64,000 nt of DNA from Lachnospiraceae bacterium (GCA_022510685.1 JAFLTA010000009.1:1-64000), one strand, 5' to 3'. Shown: positions 46,686-57,695, counted from the stretch's first letter. Translations and numbers: made by a program. Notes: a model not told the origin generated them from the sequence alone.

Positions 46686-49600
46686 CTAGTCGGCAAACAA
46701 CTCCCGAATTTCCTCCATTGTCAATTGACTGACGAAACTCTCCCCCGCTTGAATCAGTTGGTCGGATAAGTGTTTTTTCCGTTGCTGCAGTTCATATATT
46801 TTTTCCTCGATGGAGTCTTTCATCACATACTTGATAACCTGTACCTTCTTTTTTTGCCCGATGCGGTACGCACGGTCGGTAGCCTGATCTTCCACTGCCG
46901 GATTCCACCATGGGTCAAAGTGAATCACCGTATCCGCACCGGTGAGGTTTAAGCCTGTCCCGCCTGCTTTCAGAGAAATCAAAAACACTTTCACTTCCCC
47001 GCGGTTAAACTCCTTGACCTCCCGTTTACGCTCCTCCGCACTGGTGGAGCCAGCCAGATAAAAAAACGGAATCTCTCTTATGCGCAGCTCCGCGGCAATC
47101 AATCCCAACATAGATGTAAATTGAGAAAAGACAATGACGCTGTGTCCACCCTCTAAAATATCCGGCAACTGTTCCATCAATAAGTCCAGTTTTCCGCTGC
47201 CGCCCCCGTAATTATCTACAAAAGTTGCCGGATGGCAACAGATTTGCCGTAACCGTGTAAGAGCCGCCAGCACTTGAATTCTATCCTGTCCTTCCATCAA
47301 TGAATCATTTTCAGACAGCTCGGTCTGTATCCGCGCCAAATAGGAATTATATATTTTTCTCTGTTTTGCTCCCATCTCCGCCATCCTGCGCGTCTCAATT
47401 TTATCGGGCAATTCCGGAAGCACATCCCTTTTCATTCTCCTGAGGATAAACGGGCGGATTTTTTTCTGCAATTTCTGCATTTTCTGCTGATTATGCTCCT
47501 TTAATATCGGCTTTTCATACTCCTCCGAAAAATTACGGTATTTCCGTAAAAAACCCGGCATCATAAAATCAAAGACGGACCAAAGTTCCGACAAAGTATT
47601 TTCAATAGGTGTGCCCGTAAGAGCAAACCGGTGATTTGCAGTGACCGTCTTGACCGCCTTTGCACCTAGCGAAGAAGGATTTTTGATAAACTGCGCCTCA
47701 TCAATAAAGAGATTGTCAAAGGTAATTTCCTTGTATAAATCGATATCCTTACGCATCAGGGGATAGGTAGTAATCCACACCTCCGTATCACCCTCTTGCG
47801 TTAAAATTTCAGCTCTCTCCCGGGGATCCCCTGATACAATCTTTGTGCGGATTTGCGGGGCAAATTTTTCAAATTCCTCCTGCCAATTATACGCCAGAGA
47901 AGTAGGACAAACAATTAACGTCCTGCTACCCGGATTTGCAGCAATGTAGGCAATCGCCTGCAGGGTTTTGCCCAAACCCATATCATCAGCCAGAATGCCA
48001 CCCATACCGTATTTTGCCAGAGTACATATCCAGCGGTATCCCGTCTTTTGGTAAGGACGCAAAATATCCTCCAACCCTTCCGGCAGTTCCCGGGATGACT
48101 CACCGGGATTACGTAAATCATATAGCATTGTCCGGTATCCCTCATCCCTTACAATGCGCTGATTGTTTGGAAGCAGTTCGTCCACCTCCATCACTGCCAT
48201 CCGGGAAAATGTCATAGTATTTTCCCCTGATACCTCCCCTATGGCAAGAAGATGACGCAAATCTTCCAGCTGTCTATCCTGCGCCAGCAAATCAATAAAA
48301 GCACCGTTTTTCAATCGATAGTATTTCTTTTTCAATCGAATGGCACGAAAAAAATCCTGCAATTCCTCTTTCGGAATATGACCATAATCCAATTCTAATT
48401 CCAACAAATTAATATCGGTATTCAAACGGATTCCTGCAGATAGCAGTCCCATTTTTTGTACAGAGCAAGCCTTATATTCTTTGGAATAAAACACCTCAAA
48501 ATTACCGGTAAGCACAGGCATATACTCTGTCATCAGCCGATATATATCTTCCTCCCGGTGCAGAATAAAAACATCTTCCCGCACCGAAAAATGCAAATCA
48601 TACATACTGCGGATCAGACGCTCTTCTTCCTCTTTATCACGCACCAGAATATATGCACCGGTTCCCTCCTCCTGCAGAGGATTAATCTCATGATTTCCAT
48701 AAGAAAATATCATCTTTGCCAGCAGTGCCGGGCGCTGCCTATTTCGAGTCATATCCAGATACAGCTTGGGCACAATTGGCTCAACCACATAATGATCTTT
48801 TATTTTTTCCGGCACCTGTATATCCATCGTCTTTTTCACCACGGGGAGCACTTTCTCAATGAAGTTGCCCATATTTTCCCCGCGAAATTCGATGCCGGAT
48901 TCCCTGCCGCCAAAAAGTGCTGTAAAGAAAGGACGTAAATCCGCCAGATACTCTTTATCCGGTAGGAACAATTTTCCCTGATAGCACAGAATGGAACCAT
49001 CTCCGCAAATAGATATCATCGGCTCCTCTTTCACATTCTGTAACCGTAACATTTCCTCTTCCATTTGGATTTCCAATGATAAGTCCGGATTTCCACATAC
49101 AATTTCTAAATTATCCAACACTCTCCCGCAAAAAATAACACGGCACTGCAAACCTTCCGCTAACCCCAGTAATTTGCACAACATATTTTGAGACACTACC
49201 AGCTCCTGTCTGTTAAACAGATTAGAATAATAAGTCTTACCTAATGTCTCCTGTATTTCATAGATTTCCGTCAGATAACCCAAGACTCCTTCTGAAATCG
49301 GCTCAAAGCTGCACTCTCCCGGAATATAATGAAATTCTTTTCCCAGGCGAATAACCTGATTATGATAATATTCACTGATAAATTTCTTTGTATTAGATAC
49401 CTTATACAGCTTACCGGAACCGGCATAAAGACTGACAAATGCTTTTGCGTTCCTGGCTTGCAATGGTTCATTGACGCTGATTTGCAACATAAGCCGAAAA
49501 TAACGGGGCGTCAGCCGGCGGTATTCCCGTTTGCGAAAATATTCTATAATTTCATATGCCGCCTGGTCTTCCTTTCCCATATGTTCCATGGCATCTTCCC

Positions 49601-49889
49601 GCTGCTGATAATCCGAGACGAACAACAGAGTGGCGACGACATGTTTACACGCCCCCGTATACTTGACATGAGCCGGACAATTACAGCTATATTCTATCTC
49701 CCCCTTATCATCGACTCCTACGGTCACGTCATAAACATTATTCCCCTGAACAAAAGCATGATACTGTTTTGCGGACTCATTCCATGTAACTTTGGAAACC
49801 GCATGGGCGGCATAATAGCGCATTCCCCGGAAATATACAGTATCCGACGCTGCAAGTATCCTGATTGCCTCTCTTGTTATTTTATACAT
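46686..49889 (-). CDS. SNF2-family DEAD/DEAH box helicase with N-terminal SWIM zinc finger
   Basis: SWIM CNCPAHVKYTGACKH; Walker A DDMGLGKTLQAIAYI; DEAQ; C-terminal DPWWNPAVEDQATDRAYRIGQ. Confidence 0.95.
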   Translation of the reverse strand: MYKITREAIRILAASDTVYFRGMRYYAAHAVSKVTWNESAKQYHAFVQGNNVYDVTVGVDDKGEIEYSCNCPAHVKYTGACKHVVATLLFVSDYQQREDAMEHMGKEDQAAYEIIEYFRKREYRRLTPRYFRLMLQISVNEPLQARNAKAFVSLYAGSGKLYKVSNTKKFISEYYHNQVIRLGKEFHYIPGECSFEPISEGVLGYLTEIYEIQETLGKTYYSNLFNRQELVVSQNMLCKLLGLAEGLQCRVIFCGRVLDNLEIVCGNPDLSLEIQMEEEMLRLQNVKEEPMISICGDGSILCYQGKLFLPDKEYLADLRPFFTALFGGRESGIEFRGENMGNFIEKVLPVVKKTMDIQVPEKIKDHYVVEPIVPKLYLDMTRNRQRPALLAKMIFSYGNHEINPLQEEGTGAYILVRDKEEEERLIRSMYDLHFSVREDVFILHREEDIYRLMTEYMPVLTGNFEVFYSKEYKACSVQKMGLLSAGIRLNTDINLLELELDYGHIPKEELQDFFRAIRLKKKYYRLKNGAFIDLLAQDRQLEDLRHLLAIGEVSGENTMTFSRMAVMEVDELLPNNQRIVRDEGYRTMLYDLRNPGESSRELPEGLEDILRPYQKTGYRWICTLAKYGMGGILADDMGLGKTLQAIAYIAANPGSRTLIVCPTSLAYNWQEEFEKFAPQIRTKIVSGDPRERAEILTQEGDTEVWITTYPLMRKDIDLYKEITFDNLFIDEAQFIKNPSSLGAKAVKTVTANHRFALTGTPIENTLSELWSVFDFMMPGFLRKYRNFSEEYEKPILKEHNQQKMQKLQKKIRPFILRRMKRDVLPELPDKIETRRMAEMGAKQRKIYNSYLARIQTELSENDSLMEGQDRIQVLAALTRLRQICCHPATFVDNYGGGSGKLDLLMEQLPDILEGGHSVIVFSQFTSMLGLIAAELRIREIPFFYLAGSTSAEERKREVKEFNRGEVKVFLISLKAGGTGLNLTGADTVIHFDPWWNPAVEDQATDRAYRIGQKKKVQVIKYVMKDSIEEKIYELQQRKKHLSDQLIQAGESFVSQLTMEEIRELFAD

Positions 49890-49896
49890 AATTCCC

Positions 49897-51540
49897 TCAA
49901 TCTTTCAACAAATGAAAACGGTCTGCCACCACTGACATTCTTCTTCCCATAGGAAATTCACACAATTCCCGTCTGGTGAGTCCCTGTAATTTCAGCACAA
50001 AAACAAAGTAGCTCGCCACAGCGACGATAAATGCCGGAATAATGGCAATGTAAATACGATGACTTACCAGGAAAAACATCTGATAAACCACAAACGTAAA
50101 TACCCCCATTGTCACGGATGACAAAAAGGGAACACAAAAAGTCTTTACCATTTCCTGCTTAAACCCTAAATGCTTTCTGACAGAATGTCCATTGAGAATA
50201 CAAACCACCAGTGGATACGTGACATTTCCAAATACCAGGGCATACGCACCCAAACCGGTATATCGAAGCAATAAAAAGACCGCCACGATATGAATTACTA
50301 AGGATATCAGTGAATGAATCACCGGAAGATTCATCTTGTCAATACTCTGCAACACACCACTGGTCACAGTAGACAAGGCATAAAATATAATACAGGTGGA
50401 GCCTGTCATCAACATCATGCCACCGGTAATATAGTCGGACGCCGGAAACAACAAACGGATAATCGGCTGTGCCAAAACCGCCAATCCCACTGCAGAGGGA
50501 AATGCAATAATCATATTGAACTTTATCGCCATCGTTATTTTTTCCTTGACAGCCCGTCCGTCCTTTCTCGTAAAAGATGCCACGAGGCTTGGAATCATGG
50601 ATGAGGCAATCGCAGTGGAAACAGCGATAGGAACACTGACAAGCAAGCGGTATTTCGTACTGTATATACCCTGCAGTGTACTGATTACCGTACCTTTCAC
50701 TCCCCGCATCCCCATGGCATAATTAAATATTGTCACATCCACGATACCACTGAGCTGGTAAACTGTCTGGCTGAGAATAATGGGAATCACTGTCCAAAAA
50801 ATCAACCGATAGGAATCCCCAATGGATTCCGGCCGGGTAACTTTATCACGCCGTGCCTGTTTTTTCAACACAGGAAGATAAAAAACATATATGAACAACA
50901 AAAAACCAAACGCTGTCAATGCCCCCATAAAAGTACCCATGGTTCCTCCGGCAGCTCCCCATGCAGATAATTTCTTAGATGCACTGTGATCCTGCATCAG
51001 ATAGTAGGCGGCAACAATGCTGACTACTGCATTTACTATCTGCTCCAAAATCTGGGATACCGCTGTGGGGAGCATCGTATTTTTCCCTTGAAACAAACCA
51101 CGAAGTGTTCCCATCACTGCAACGACAAAAATAGTAGGCGCCAATATCCTCAGTGGTATTGCGATACCATGAAAACTGGAAAAGAAATTTGCCTCTATCC
51201 AATTGGCACCAAAAAAGACAAACAGTGCCATCAGTCCACCGGACACAAAAGAAAATATCATGGAATAGCGAAATATGCGGTATGCCCCACGATATTCCTT
51301 TTTCGTACACTTGGCAGACACCATTTTGGACACTGCCATCGGCATTCCGTAAGCAGATAAAATCAGTAAAATATTATATACTTCAAAGGCAGCAGAATAA
51401 ATACCGTTACCCTCATCTCCGATAATATTTGCCAGAGGAATCCGGTAAAACATACCTATTACACGCACCAGAATTGATGCTGCAGCAAGAATACTGCCCT
51501 GTTTCAGGAATCCTCCCGCACTACTTTTGTTCTCATCCAT
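49897..51540 (-). CDS. polysaccharide biosynthesis/lipid flippase protein (SpoVB/MurJ-like, MATE superfamily)
   Basis: GGFLKQGSILAAASILVRVIGMFYRIPLANIIGDEGNGIYSAAFEVYNILLILSAYGMPMAVSKMVS. Confidence 0.9.
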   Translation of the reverse strand: MDENKSSAGGFLKQGSILAAASILVRVIGMFYRIPLANIIGDEGNGIYSAAFEVYNILLILSAYGMPMAVSKMVSAKCTKKEYRGAYRIFRYSMIFSFVSGGLMALFVFFGANWIEANFFSSFHGIAIPLRILAPTIFVVAVMGTLRGLFQGKNTMLPTAVSQILEQIVNAVVSIVAAYYLMQDHSASKKLSAWGAAGGTMGTFMGALTAFGFLLFIYVFYLPVLKKQARRDKVTRPESIGDSYRLIFWTVIPIILSQTVYQLSGIVDVTIFNYAMGMRGVKGTVISTLQGIYSTKYRLLVSVPIAVSTAIASSMIPSLVASFTRKDGRAVKEKITMAIKFNMIIAFPSAVGLAVLAQPIIRLLFPASDYITGGMMLMTGSTCIIFYALSTVTSGVLQSIDKMNLPVIHSLISLVIHIVAVFLLLRYTGLGAYALVFGNVTYPLVVCILNGHSVRKHLGFKQEMVKTFCVPFLSSVTMGVFTFVVYQMFFLVSHRIYIAIIPAFIVAVASYFVFVLKLQGLTRRELCEFPMGRRMSVVADRFHLLKD

Positions 51541-51558
51541 ACTCCTCTATGTATCCTC

Positions 51559-52071
51559 CTAATTTCTCGTAATCCCCAGGGACTCCAGTATATCCGACTG
51601 CTTTTTCTCCATGCGCAGCCGTTCCTCATCTTCTATGTGATCATACCCCAATAAATGCAGCATACTGTGGGCTACCAGAAAGCAAATCTCTCTCTGTTCA
51701 GAATGACAGTATTCCCGCGCCTGCTCCTGTACCCTGTCCAGAGAAATAATAATATCCCCGAGAAGAAGCTCTCCGGTTTCCGGGTTAAAACAGGAAATTT
51801 TAGCCTCATCCGTCTCCAGACAGGAAAAATCTGCAGGATTCTCATAATCAGTCATCGGAAACGACAACACATCCGTAGGTACATTCAGCTCCCGAAACTC
51901 TCTGTTGATTTCCCGAATCCCCTCATCATCCGTAAACGTAATATTTACTTCACACTCATAGGGACACATTTCTGTCTGTAAAATTTCCCGGATAACCGTC
52001 TCCATATCCTCCCGATACTGTTCCGGCAGCTCACTGTCTACATCCTGTTCCATCAATACCGTCATAGGCAC
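51559..52071 (-). CDS. ybeY: endoribonuclease/rRNA maturation factor YbeY
   Basis: INREFRELNVPTDVLSFPM, FLVAHSMLHLLGYDHIEDEERLRMEKKQ. Confidence 0.95.
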   Translation of the reverse strand: MPMTVLMEQDVDSELPEQYREDMETVIREILQTEMCPYECEVNITFTDDEGIREINREFRELNVPTDVLSFPMTDYENPADFSCLETDEAKISCFNPETGELLLGDIIISLDRVQEQAREYCHSEQREICFLVAHSMLHLLGYDHIEDEERLRMEKKQSDILESLGITRN

Positions 52072-52110
52072 CTCCGTTCTGTCAGGAATGGGATACTATC
52101 CCTCTTTCAC

Positions 52111-53493
52111 TCATGCATCCTTTGCTTTCTCATCAGACATATAATACTGCTTTATATAAAACATTCGAAGCTTCTCTATATCCTCATCACTCATACCGGA
52201 CTCCGACAAATTTCCTTTGGAAATACGATCCTTAAAAATCATATCCACCAGTTTATCGTCCGAAACAGCACCCCGTTTTCCACTGCGCTTCAAATACTCA
52301 TCCGTGGAAATAATATTATCTGTAAACATAACGATTACCGCCTCCAACGATTGAGGTTTCTCATACTTTAAGCTATGTTGTCTGATAACAGCAGTTAAAT
52401 CCTCCGGAAAATCATTTTCCTCCGTCAGCTTTATACCGGCTGCCACATAATCCTTTTCTCTGGTGATTCGACCTATCTCATGATAGAGACCACCTGCCTG
52501 GGCGAGCTGTACATTTCCTCCCATATACCTTGCCGCCTGTGCTGATACACTGCTGATTCGCATGGAATGCACAAACAATTGTGCAGAATATTCCTGCAAC
52601 CGCAGAAACAAACTGTAATCAGCCTGCAAGATATCCGTAAGACGACTATATAAATCATCCGAATCAGGCAGATTATTTTCTGTTTCTTCCGTAGTTGTTT
52701 CCTCAACAATTGCTTCTCCAACATTTGCTTCTTCGTCAATTGTTTCTTCCACTGTCGTTTCTTCATCTATTGCTTCTTCGTCATCTGATTCTTCAACATA
52801 TTCTTCTTCGTCATATGCTTCTGCATAATTTTTATTGCGATAACGCACATATACGCAGGCAAACACAAACAGCAGCGCTACACTACCTGCTTCTAATGCA
52901 ATATACAGCTTGTCTATCCTGATGGCAGACAAGGAAAAACGATACCGCAAAATTTGCAGAACCCCGTCTACCGCCAACATAATAATTCCTACATATGGCA
53001 GAATTTTTCCGGAAAGTTGTTGAATCATAATCCATATACACACAAAGCCGTAAATTGCCACAACCAGAAGCTCTCTGGCAGAAAAAACATCGCTGTGCAG
53101 CAGTACGTTTTGTGCCGAAAGGGCAGCAAAAACGACGATTGCCTGTTCTGCACCACTGCCAATTGCCACCATCACAACCGGAAGAAGCCATAAATACCCA
53201 TAAAACTCCTGATTTGCTACAACAAACAGCATATTGGCAATGAAAAACAGAATCAAAAACAATCTCTCATTCTGTATACTCCTATCGCGATGCGATTGAA
53301 TATACTTTACATAATGATTCAAAATATATGATAACAGAAACGATATGATAACGTCTGTAAAAATCTCATTAATCGGTGCAGATGTAAAAATCCCGTGACA
53401 AACACTTCCTGCAATCAGAGAAAAATAAATTCCTATCGTAAACAAAATAGAATGATTTTTCATACTTCCTCCTATCGGTTTCCTTTTTTCCAT
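52111..53493 (-). CDS. membrane HD-domain protein in the PgpH/YqfF position, with acidic repeats
   Basis: About six TM helices; acidic tract EEYVEESDDEEAIDEETTVEETIDEEANVGEAIVEETTTEE; LFVHSMRISSVSAQAARYMG...LYHEIGRI...IRQHS HD-like motifs; between phoH and ybeY. MKNHSILF is the likely start. Confidence 0.7.
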   Translation of the reverse strand: MEKRKPIGGSMKNHSILFTIGIYFSLIAGSVCHGIFTSAPINEIFTDVIISFLLSYILNHYVKYIQSHRDRSIQNERLFLILFFIANMLFVVANQEFYGYLWLLPVVMVAIGSGAEQAIVVFAALSAQNVLLHSDVFSARELLVVAIYGFVCIWIMIQQLSGKILPYVGIIMLAVDGVLQILRYRFSLSAIRIDKLYIALEAGSVALLFVFACVYVRYRNKNYAEAYDEEEYVEESDDEEAIDEETTVEETIDEEANVGEAIVEETTTEETENNLPDSDDLYSRLTDILQADYSLFLRLQEYSAQLFVHSMRISSVSAQAARYMGGNVQLAQAGGLYHEIGRITREKDYVAAGIKLTEENDFPEDLTAVIRQHSLKYEKPQSLEAVIVMFTDNIISTDEYLKRSGKRGAVSDDKLVDMIFKDRISKGNLSESGMSDEDIEKLRMFYIKQYYMSDEKAKDA

Positions 53494-54518
53494 CCTTCTC
53501 CCGTTTTCCCGCCTTTATTTCCTTTTTGCTCATCCTTATTTTTGCGTTTTTCCTGACGCCTCTCATAATCGTCATAGGCGGTAACTATCTGTTGCACAAG
53601 AGGATGACGTACCACATCCTGATTCGTCATATAAGCCACACCGATATCTTCCACCTTTTTTAACACATCCAATGCCTGTTCCAGACCGGACTTCACTCCA
53701 TAGGGCAAATCCTTTTGCGTCAGGTCTCCGGTAATAATCACTTTTGAGCCAAAACCAATACGTGTTAAAAACATTTTCATCTGCGCCGGTGTAGTATTTT
53801 GTGCCTCATCCAGAATGATGAAGGAGTTGTCCAATGTACGACCACGCATATAGGCTAACGGTGCCACCTCTATCAGCCCCTTTTCCACATTGCGTAGATA
53901 ACTCTCTGCCCCCATAATTTGATGCAATGCATCATAAAGCGGTCTCAGATACGGGTCTACCTTGCTCTGTAAATCTCCCGGCAGAAATCCCAGTTTCTCT
54001 CCGGCTTCGATTGCCGGTCTCGTGAGGATGATCCGGCTTACTTCATCACATTTAAAAGCTTCTATCGCCATCGCCATGGCAAGATAAGTCTTACCGGTAC
54101 CGGCAGGTCCAATACCAAACACTATCATCTTTTTGCGTATTAAATCAATATATGCCTTTTGTCCGGCTGTCTTCGGCTTCACCGGCTTTCCCTGGATTGT
54201 GTGACAGATGATGTCGGAATCGATAGATACCAAATCCGGAGTCCGATGCTCAAGCACCATTCCCAGTGCATAATTTACATTTTGCTCTGTGATGGTATTT
54301 CCCCTCTTTGACAGCTCTAATAACTGCATGAGCACACTGTCTGCCTGCTTGACATCTGCCGCTTCACCCACTAATTTCAGGCTGCCGTCCCGTGCCACCA
54401 TTGTCACATTCAGAGCGCGCTCTATTTTTTTCATATATTCATCCAGCTTGCCAAATACATTCGCCTCGTGGACTGCCGGAATATCAATGATTGTCTCCAT
54501 GATTGCCATTGGTTTCAT
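53472..54518 (-). CDS. PhoH family protein
   Basis: [84 protein letters not shown]. Confidence 0.97.
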   Translation of the reverse strand: MKPMAIMETIIDIPAVHEANVFGKLDEYMKKIERALNVTMVARDGSLKLVGEAADVKQADSVLMQLLELSKRGNTITEQNVNYALGMVLEHRTPDLVSIDSDIICHTIQGKPVKPKTAGQKAYIDLIRKKMIVFGIGPAGTGKTYLAMAMAIEAFKCDEVSRIILTRPAIEAGEKLGFLPGDLQSKVDPYLRPLYDALHQIMGAESYLRNVEKGLIEVAPLAYMRGRTLDNSFIILDEAQNTTPAQMKMFLTRIGFGSKVIITGDLTQKDLPYGVKSGLEQALDVLKKVEDIGVAYMTNQDVVRHPLVQQIVTAYDDYERRQEKRKNKDEQKGNKGGKTGEGWKKGNR

Positions 54519-55767
54519 TTTCCTCTTTCTGCTTTTGCTTATATTTCTGTATACTTTCCTGAGATATCTTTCGATATTTTTCCTGATTGCGACGCCAGGT
54601 AATCGTATCCTCCAACAGATAGCTGTTTTTCAGTTTACGGATTTTGGGCTTCGTCTTTCTGATACGGTACCCCGCATCTTCTTTCTTTTTCAAATACTCC
54701 CAGTGTTTTATCTCTAAGCGTTCTACCGCTTCCCTGCGAGTATATGTCTTTTTCTCGTAGTCAACCTGTCTGTAGGTGGTAATCTTCCAGTACAGTGGAA
54801 ATCGCAAAGATAAATCAGGGCATAATCGTCCATCTTCAGCAATTATATCATATTTTTTCTCAGTTTCCAAACGATTTAACGGATTATGCCAAAAAAAGCT
54901 CTTATCCTCAAAAGACACGCTGTATATTTGTTTTTCATTTCCGGTATACCGCTTTTTCTCATAGGTGACGGGAAGCTCATTTCGGTACTCCTTTTTACTC
55001 TCCACCACAACCGTCCCGCCGGCACGCACAAATCGGGTTTCCATCACTTCCCCGCTATCTCCCACAATTTCCACTTTACCAGAAATGAGTACATCTCCCT
55101 TTTTTACCGTATCACCGGCATGAACCTTTGCCGTACCCTCTCTGGTCACGATGGAAATCACTTTACCTGACTGACTTGCCACTAAACTGGCGGGTGCAGT
55201 GTCTTTCTCCTCCTGTTGCTCAATCAGTTTTACCTCCTGCAGACGAACAAACAATTTGCTGCCTCGTTTTTCCGCTGACACCCAGCCGATATCCTGATAG
55301 CCCTTGCGGATAGAATCCTCCAGCTTGGCACAGGAAATCGCCTTCGCACTGACGCCTCCATAGACTCCGTTCTGCTCTAAATACACCAACAGACTCTCTT
55401 TCGTGTGATATCTTTCCCCATAAAACGTAATCCCCCATATTCGGGTAGAGAAAAATAAAACCAGTCCTAAAAAAAGGACAAGACCAACGAAAAAGCTTGC
55501 CCTTCTCCTCATTTTCTGCACAATAAAAGGACCTCCATGTCGTTCTACAACCAGAGGTACAACGTGGGTTTTTCGTGCCAGAGAGCGCAATTTCCAGAAA
55601 TTTTTCAGAGAAATATTAGCGTATATCTCTTTTTTATCTTTACTCCAGTACATCTGCCAGAGAATCATCCCCTTATGCCGGCACATATTGACAAAACGCT
55701 CCAGTTCTTCTCCCCTAAGCCGCATGGTCACATAGCCAAACAGCCAGCCGATTATTTTATGTATCAA
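54484..55767 (-). CDS. yqfD: sporulation protein YqfD
   Basis: GYVTMRLRGEELERFVNMCRHKGMILWQM...IGWVSAEKRGSKLFVRLQE...ASQSGKVISIVTREGTAKVHAGDTVKKGDVLISG. Confidence 0.93.
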   Translation of the reverse strand: MIHKIIGWLFGYVTMRLRGEELERFVNMCRHKGMILWQMYWSKDKKEIYANISLKNFWKLRSLARKTHVVPLVVERHGGPFIVQKMRRRASFFVGLVLFLGLVLFFSTRIWGITFYGERYHTKESLLVYLEQNGVYGGVSAKAISCAKLEDSIRKGYQDIGWVSAEKRGSKLFVRLQEVKLIEQQEEKDTAPASLVASQSGKVISIVTREGTAKVHAGDTVKKGDVLISGKVEIVGDSGEVMETRFVRAGGTVVVESKKEYRNELPVTYEKKRYTGNEKQIYSVSFEDKSFFWHNPLNRLETEKKYDIIAEDGRLCPDLSLRFPLYWKITTYRQVDYEKKTYTRREAVERLEIKHWEYLKKKEDAGYRIRKTKPKIRKLKNSYLLEDTITWRRNQEKYRKISQESIQKYKQKQKEENETNGNHGDNH

Positions 55768-55779
55768 GTATCCTTCCTC

Positions 55780-56121
55780 CTAGTGATATTCAATCCCCTG
55801 AATCTTTCCTACGATGCACATACTGTCATCCCTGTAATAGGCTATAACAAGTTCCTCGCCCCGCACATGGATTCTTCCGGTCTTCGTCTGAATGCGGATA
55901 AGATTTTCGGTATATTCTATAATATTCCGGTAATTCTCAATACATAACCTCGTTCTGCCATACCCCATAAGGAGTGGTTCACCGGCAATAATATCCTCCG
56001 ATATTTGAAACTTTCGGGAGATGCCACCGGCAATACGCGGCTCGTCTCCTGTAGGCTTGGTTGGCGGTTTGCGATGATGCTTCTTTCTATCTGTGCGCAC
56101 TCTCGATTTTCCTCCTTCCAT
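55780..56121 (-). CDS. YabP/YqfC family sporulation protein
   Basis: GEPLLMGYGRTRLCIENYRNIIEYTENLIRIQTKTGRIHVRGEELVIAYYRDDSMCIVGKIQGIEY; start set at MEGGKS. Confidence 0.85.
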   Translation of the reverse strand: MEGGKSRVRTDRKKHHRKPPTKPTGDEPRIAGGISRKFQISEDIIAGEPLLMGYGRTRLCIENYRNIIEYTENLIRIQTKTGRIHVRGEELVIAYYRDDSMCIVGKIQGIEYH

Positions 56122-56278
56122 TTCCTGCCTCCTGCCCGGATTTAAACATTCATCCCTATACGATACTGGAGTCTTTTGGGGCATGACTGACGGTGCCAAT
56201 TGATACAAAGTCCCTTTTTCACCCTAATATCATGATATGCACCTGTCTGTAAATGTTGCAACGCAAGTTTTCTTTTCG

Positions 56279-56307
56279 TTGCGGATTTTGTCCGGATACG
56301 CTATACT
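56279..56307 (+). promoter_or_regulatory. promoter for the DUF1836 gene
   Basis: TTGCGG (56279-56284), 17-nt spacer, TATACT (56302-56307). Confidence 0.6.
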
Positions 56308-56328
56308 AATAAATGAAAGTCCGAAAAT

Positions 56329-56976
56329 ATGGAGGAAAATATGCACGAAAAATATGACCGGGATATGATTGACCTCTTGCGCAGTATTCAGAGCATTGAT
56401 TACATCAAGCCGGAGGAGATTCCCAATATTGATTTGTACATGGATCAGATTACCACTTTCATGGATGAGCATCTGCAGTCCTCGAAACGGTTTGACGATG
56501 ATAAAATATTGACAAAAACCATGATAAACAATTATTCCAAAAATAATTTGTTACCGCCTTCGGATAAAAAGAAATACTCTCCCGAACACATGGTACTATT
56601 GTTGTTTATCTATTATTTTAAAAACTTTTTGTCCATCAGTGATATTCAAAGTATACTGACTCCAATCACAAACCGGTTTTTCCGTTCGGATTCCGGCAGG
56701 GATTTAAATACCGTATACGAAGAAATCTTTGAACGGCAGTTTGAAAATATTGACTTTGAAGTACGGGATATTATCCGTAAATTAAGAGATTCCAATAAGG
56801 CATTTGCTGATATTGAAGATGAACAGGAACGCAAGCTGCTCAGTAATTTTGCTTTTATCTGTGCACTATCCTTTGATATCTGGGTTAAAAAAAGTATCAT
56901 TGAATCCATGATTGACAAGGATATCATGAAGCACAGACAGGACACAAAGAAAAAATCAGACGAAAAAAAGAAGTAA
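56329..56976 (+). CDS. DUF1836 domain-containing protein
   Basis: LTKTMINNYSKNNLLPPSDKKKYSPEHMVLLLFIYYFKNFLSISDIQSIL; start likely ATG 56341. Confidence 0.85.
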   Translation: MEENMHEKYDRDMIDLLRSIQSIDYIKPEEIPNIDLYMDQITTFMDEHLQSSKRFDDDKILTKTMINNYSKNNLLPPSDKKKYSPEHMVLLLFIYYFKNFLSISDIQSILTPITNRFFRSDSGRDLNTVYEEIFERQFENIDFEVRDIIRKLRDSNKAFADIEDEQERKLLSNFAFICALSFDIWVKKSIIESMIDKDIMKHRQDTKKKSDEKKK

Positions 56977-56998
56977 ACGTAAAAGTTTACTTCTTTTT
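56970..56998 (+). terminator. intrinsic terminator overlapping the DUF1836 stop codon
   Basis: GAAGTAAAC / GTTTACTTC followed by TTTTT. Confidence 0.75.
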
Positions 56999-57036
56999 GC
57001 TTTATGCGCATACTGAGAACGCAGTTCTCACAAGAT

Positions 57037-57055
57037 AAACGCACAATGTGCGTTT
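57037..57055 (-). terminator. hairpin adjoining the scpB stop
   Basis: AAACGCAC AAT GTGCGTTT perfect inverted repeat. Confidence 0.5.
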
Positions 57056-57056
57056 A

Positions 57057-57626
57057 TTATATGTCCAACTCCAGTTGAACTTCTTCTTCTGCCTCAATCT
57101 TAAAGTCTTCGATTTTCTCCGGATTCACTACCGGAAGGTCATCTAAGGACTCAATCCCAAAATTTCTTAAAAATTCTTCCGTAGTAGCAAAAAGAATCGG
57201 TTTGCCCGGCGCATCCAGTCTGCCAACTTCACATACCAGATTATACTCCACCAGTTTATTGACAGAATGATCAGATTTCACTCCCCGGATATGCTCTATT
57301 TCTACCTTGGTAATAGGCTGTTTATAAGCAATGATGGATAGTGTCTCCAACAGAACGTCTGTCAGAACGTGTTTCTTCGGCACATGGGCTATGCGGACAA
57401 TCGCCTCATACATTTCCGCACGGGTACACATCTGAAACGCTCCGTCCAGCTCAATAATCTGGATGCCACGCTCTGCATCTGCGTACTTGTCCATCAGACT
57501 GCGTATGACTTTCCGGCAGGTGTCTTCGTCCTGATCCGTAGCCGCTGCCAAGCGCTCTAATTCTACAGCTTCTCCCATCGTAAACAGGATAGCTTCGATT
57601 TTTGCTTCTAACTCCGAAAGTTTCAT
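57057..57626 (-). CDS. scpB: SMC-Scp complex subunit ScpB
   Basis: LEAKIEAILFTMGEAVELERLA...LLETLSIIAYKQPITKVEIEHIRGV. Confidence 0.96.
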   Translation of the reverse strand: MKLSELEAKIEAILFTMGEAVELERLAAATDQDEDTCRKVIRSLMDKYADAERGIQIIELDGAFQMCTRAEMYEAIVRIAHVPKKHVLTDVLLETLSIIAYKQPITKVEIEHIRGVKSDHSVNKLVEYNLVCEVGRLDAPGKPILFATTEEFLRNFGIESLDDLPVVNPEKIEDFKIEAEEEVQLELDI

Positions 57627-57695
57627 ACTACGTTACTCCCTTTCGATTTTTCTGTAAAATGCCCTTGGTATCCGAAAACCTTGATGGCTATGGTG

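Noticed and set aside
52695-52800. Short repeats CTTCTTCGTCAATTGTTTCTTCC-like considered as a CRISPR or tandem array
   Set aside because: They are codon-level repeats encoding the Glu/Thr-rich linker of the HD protein; no spacers and no cas genes. No CRISPR array was seen anywhere in the window.
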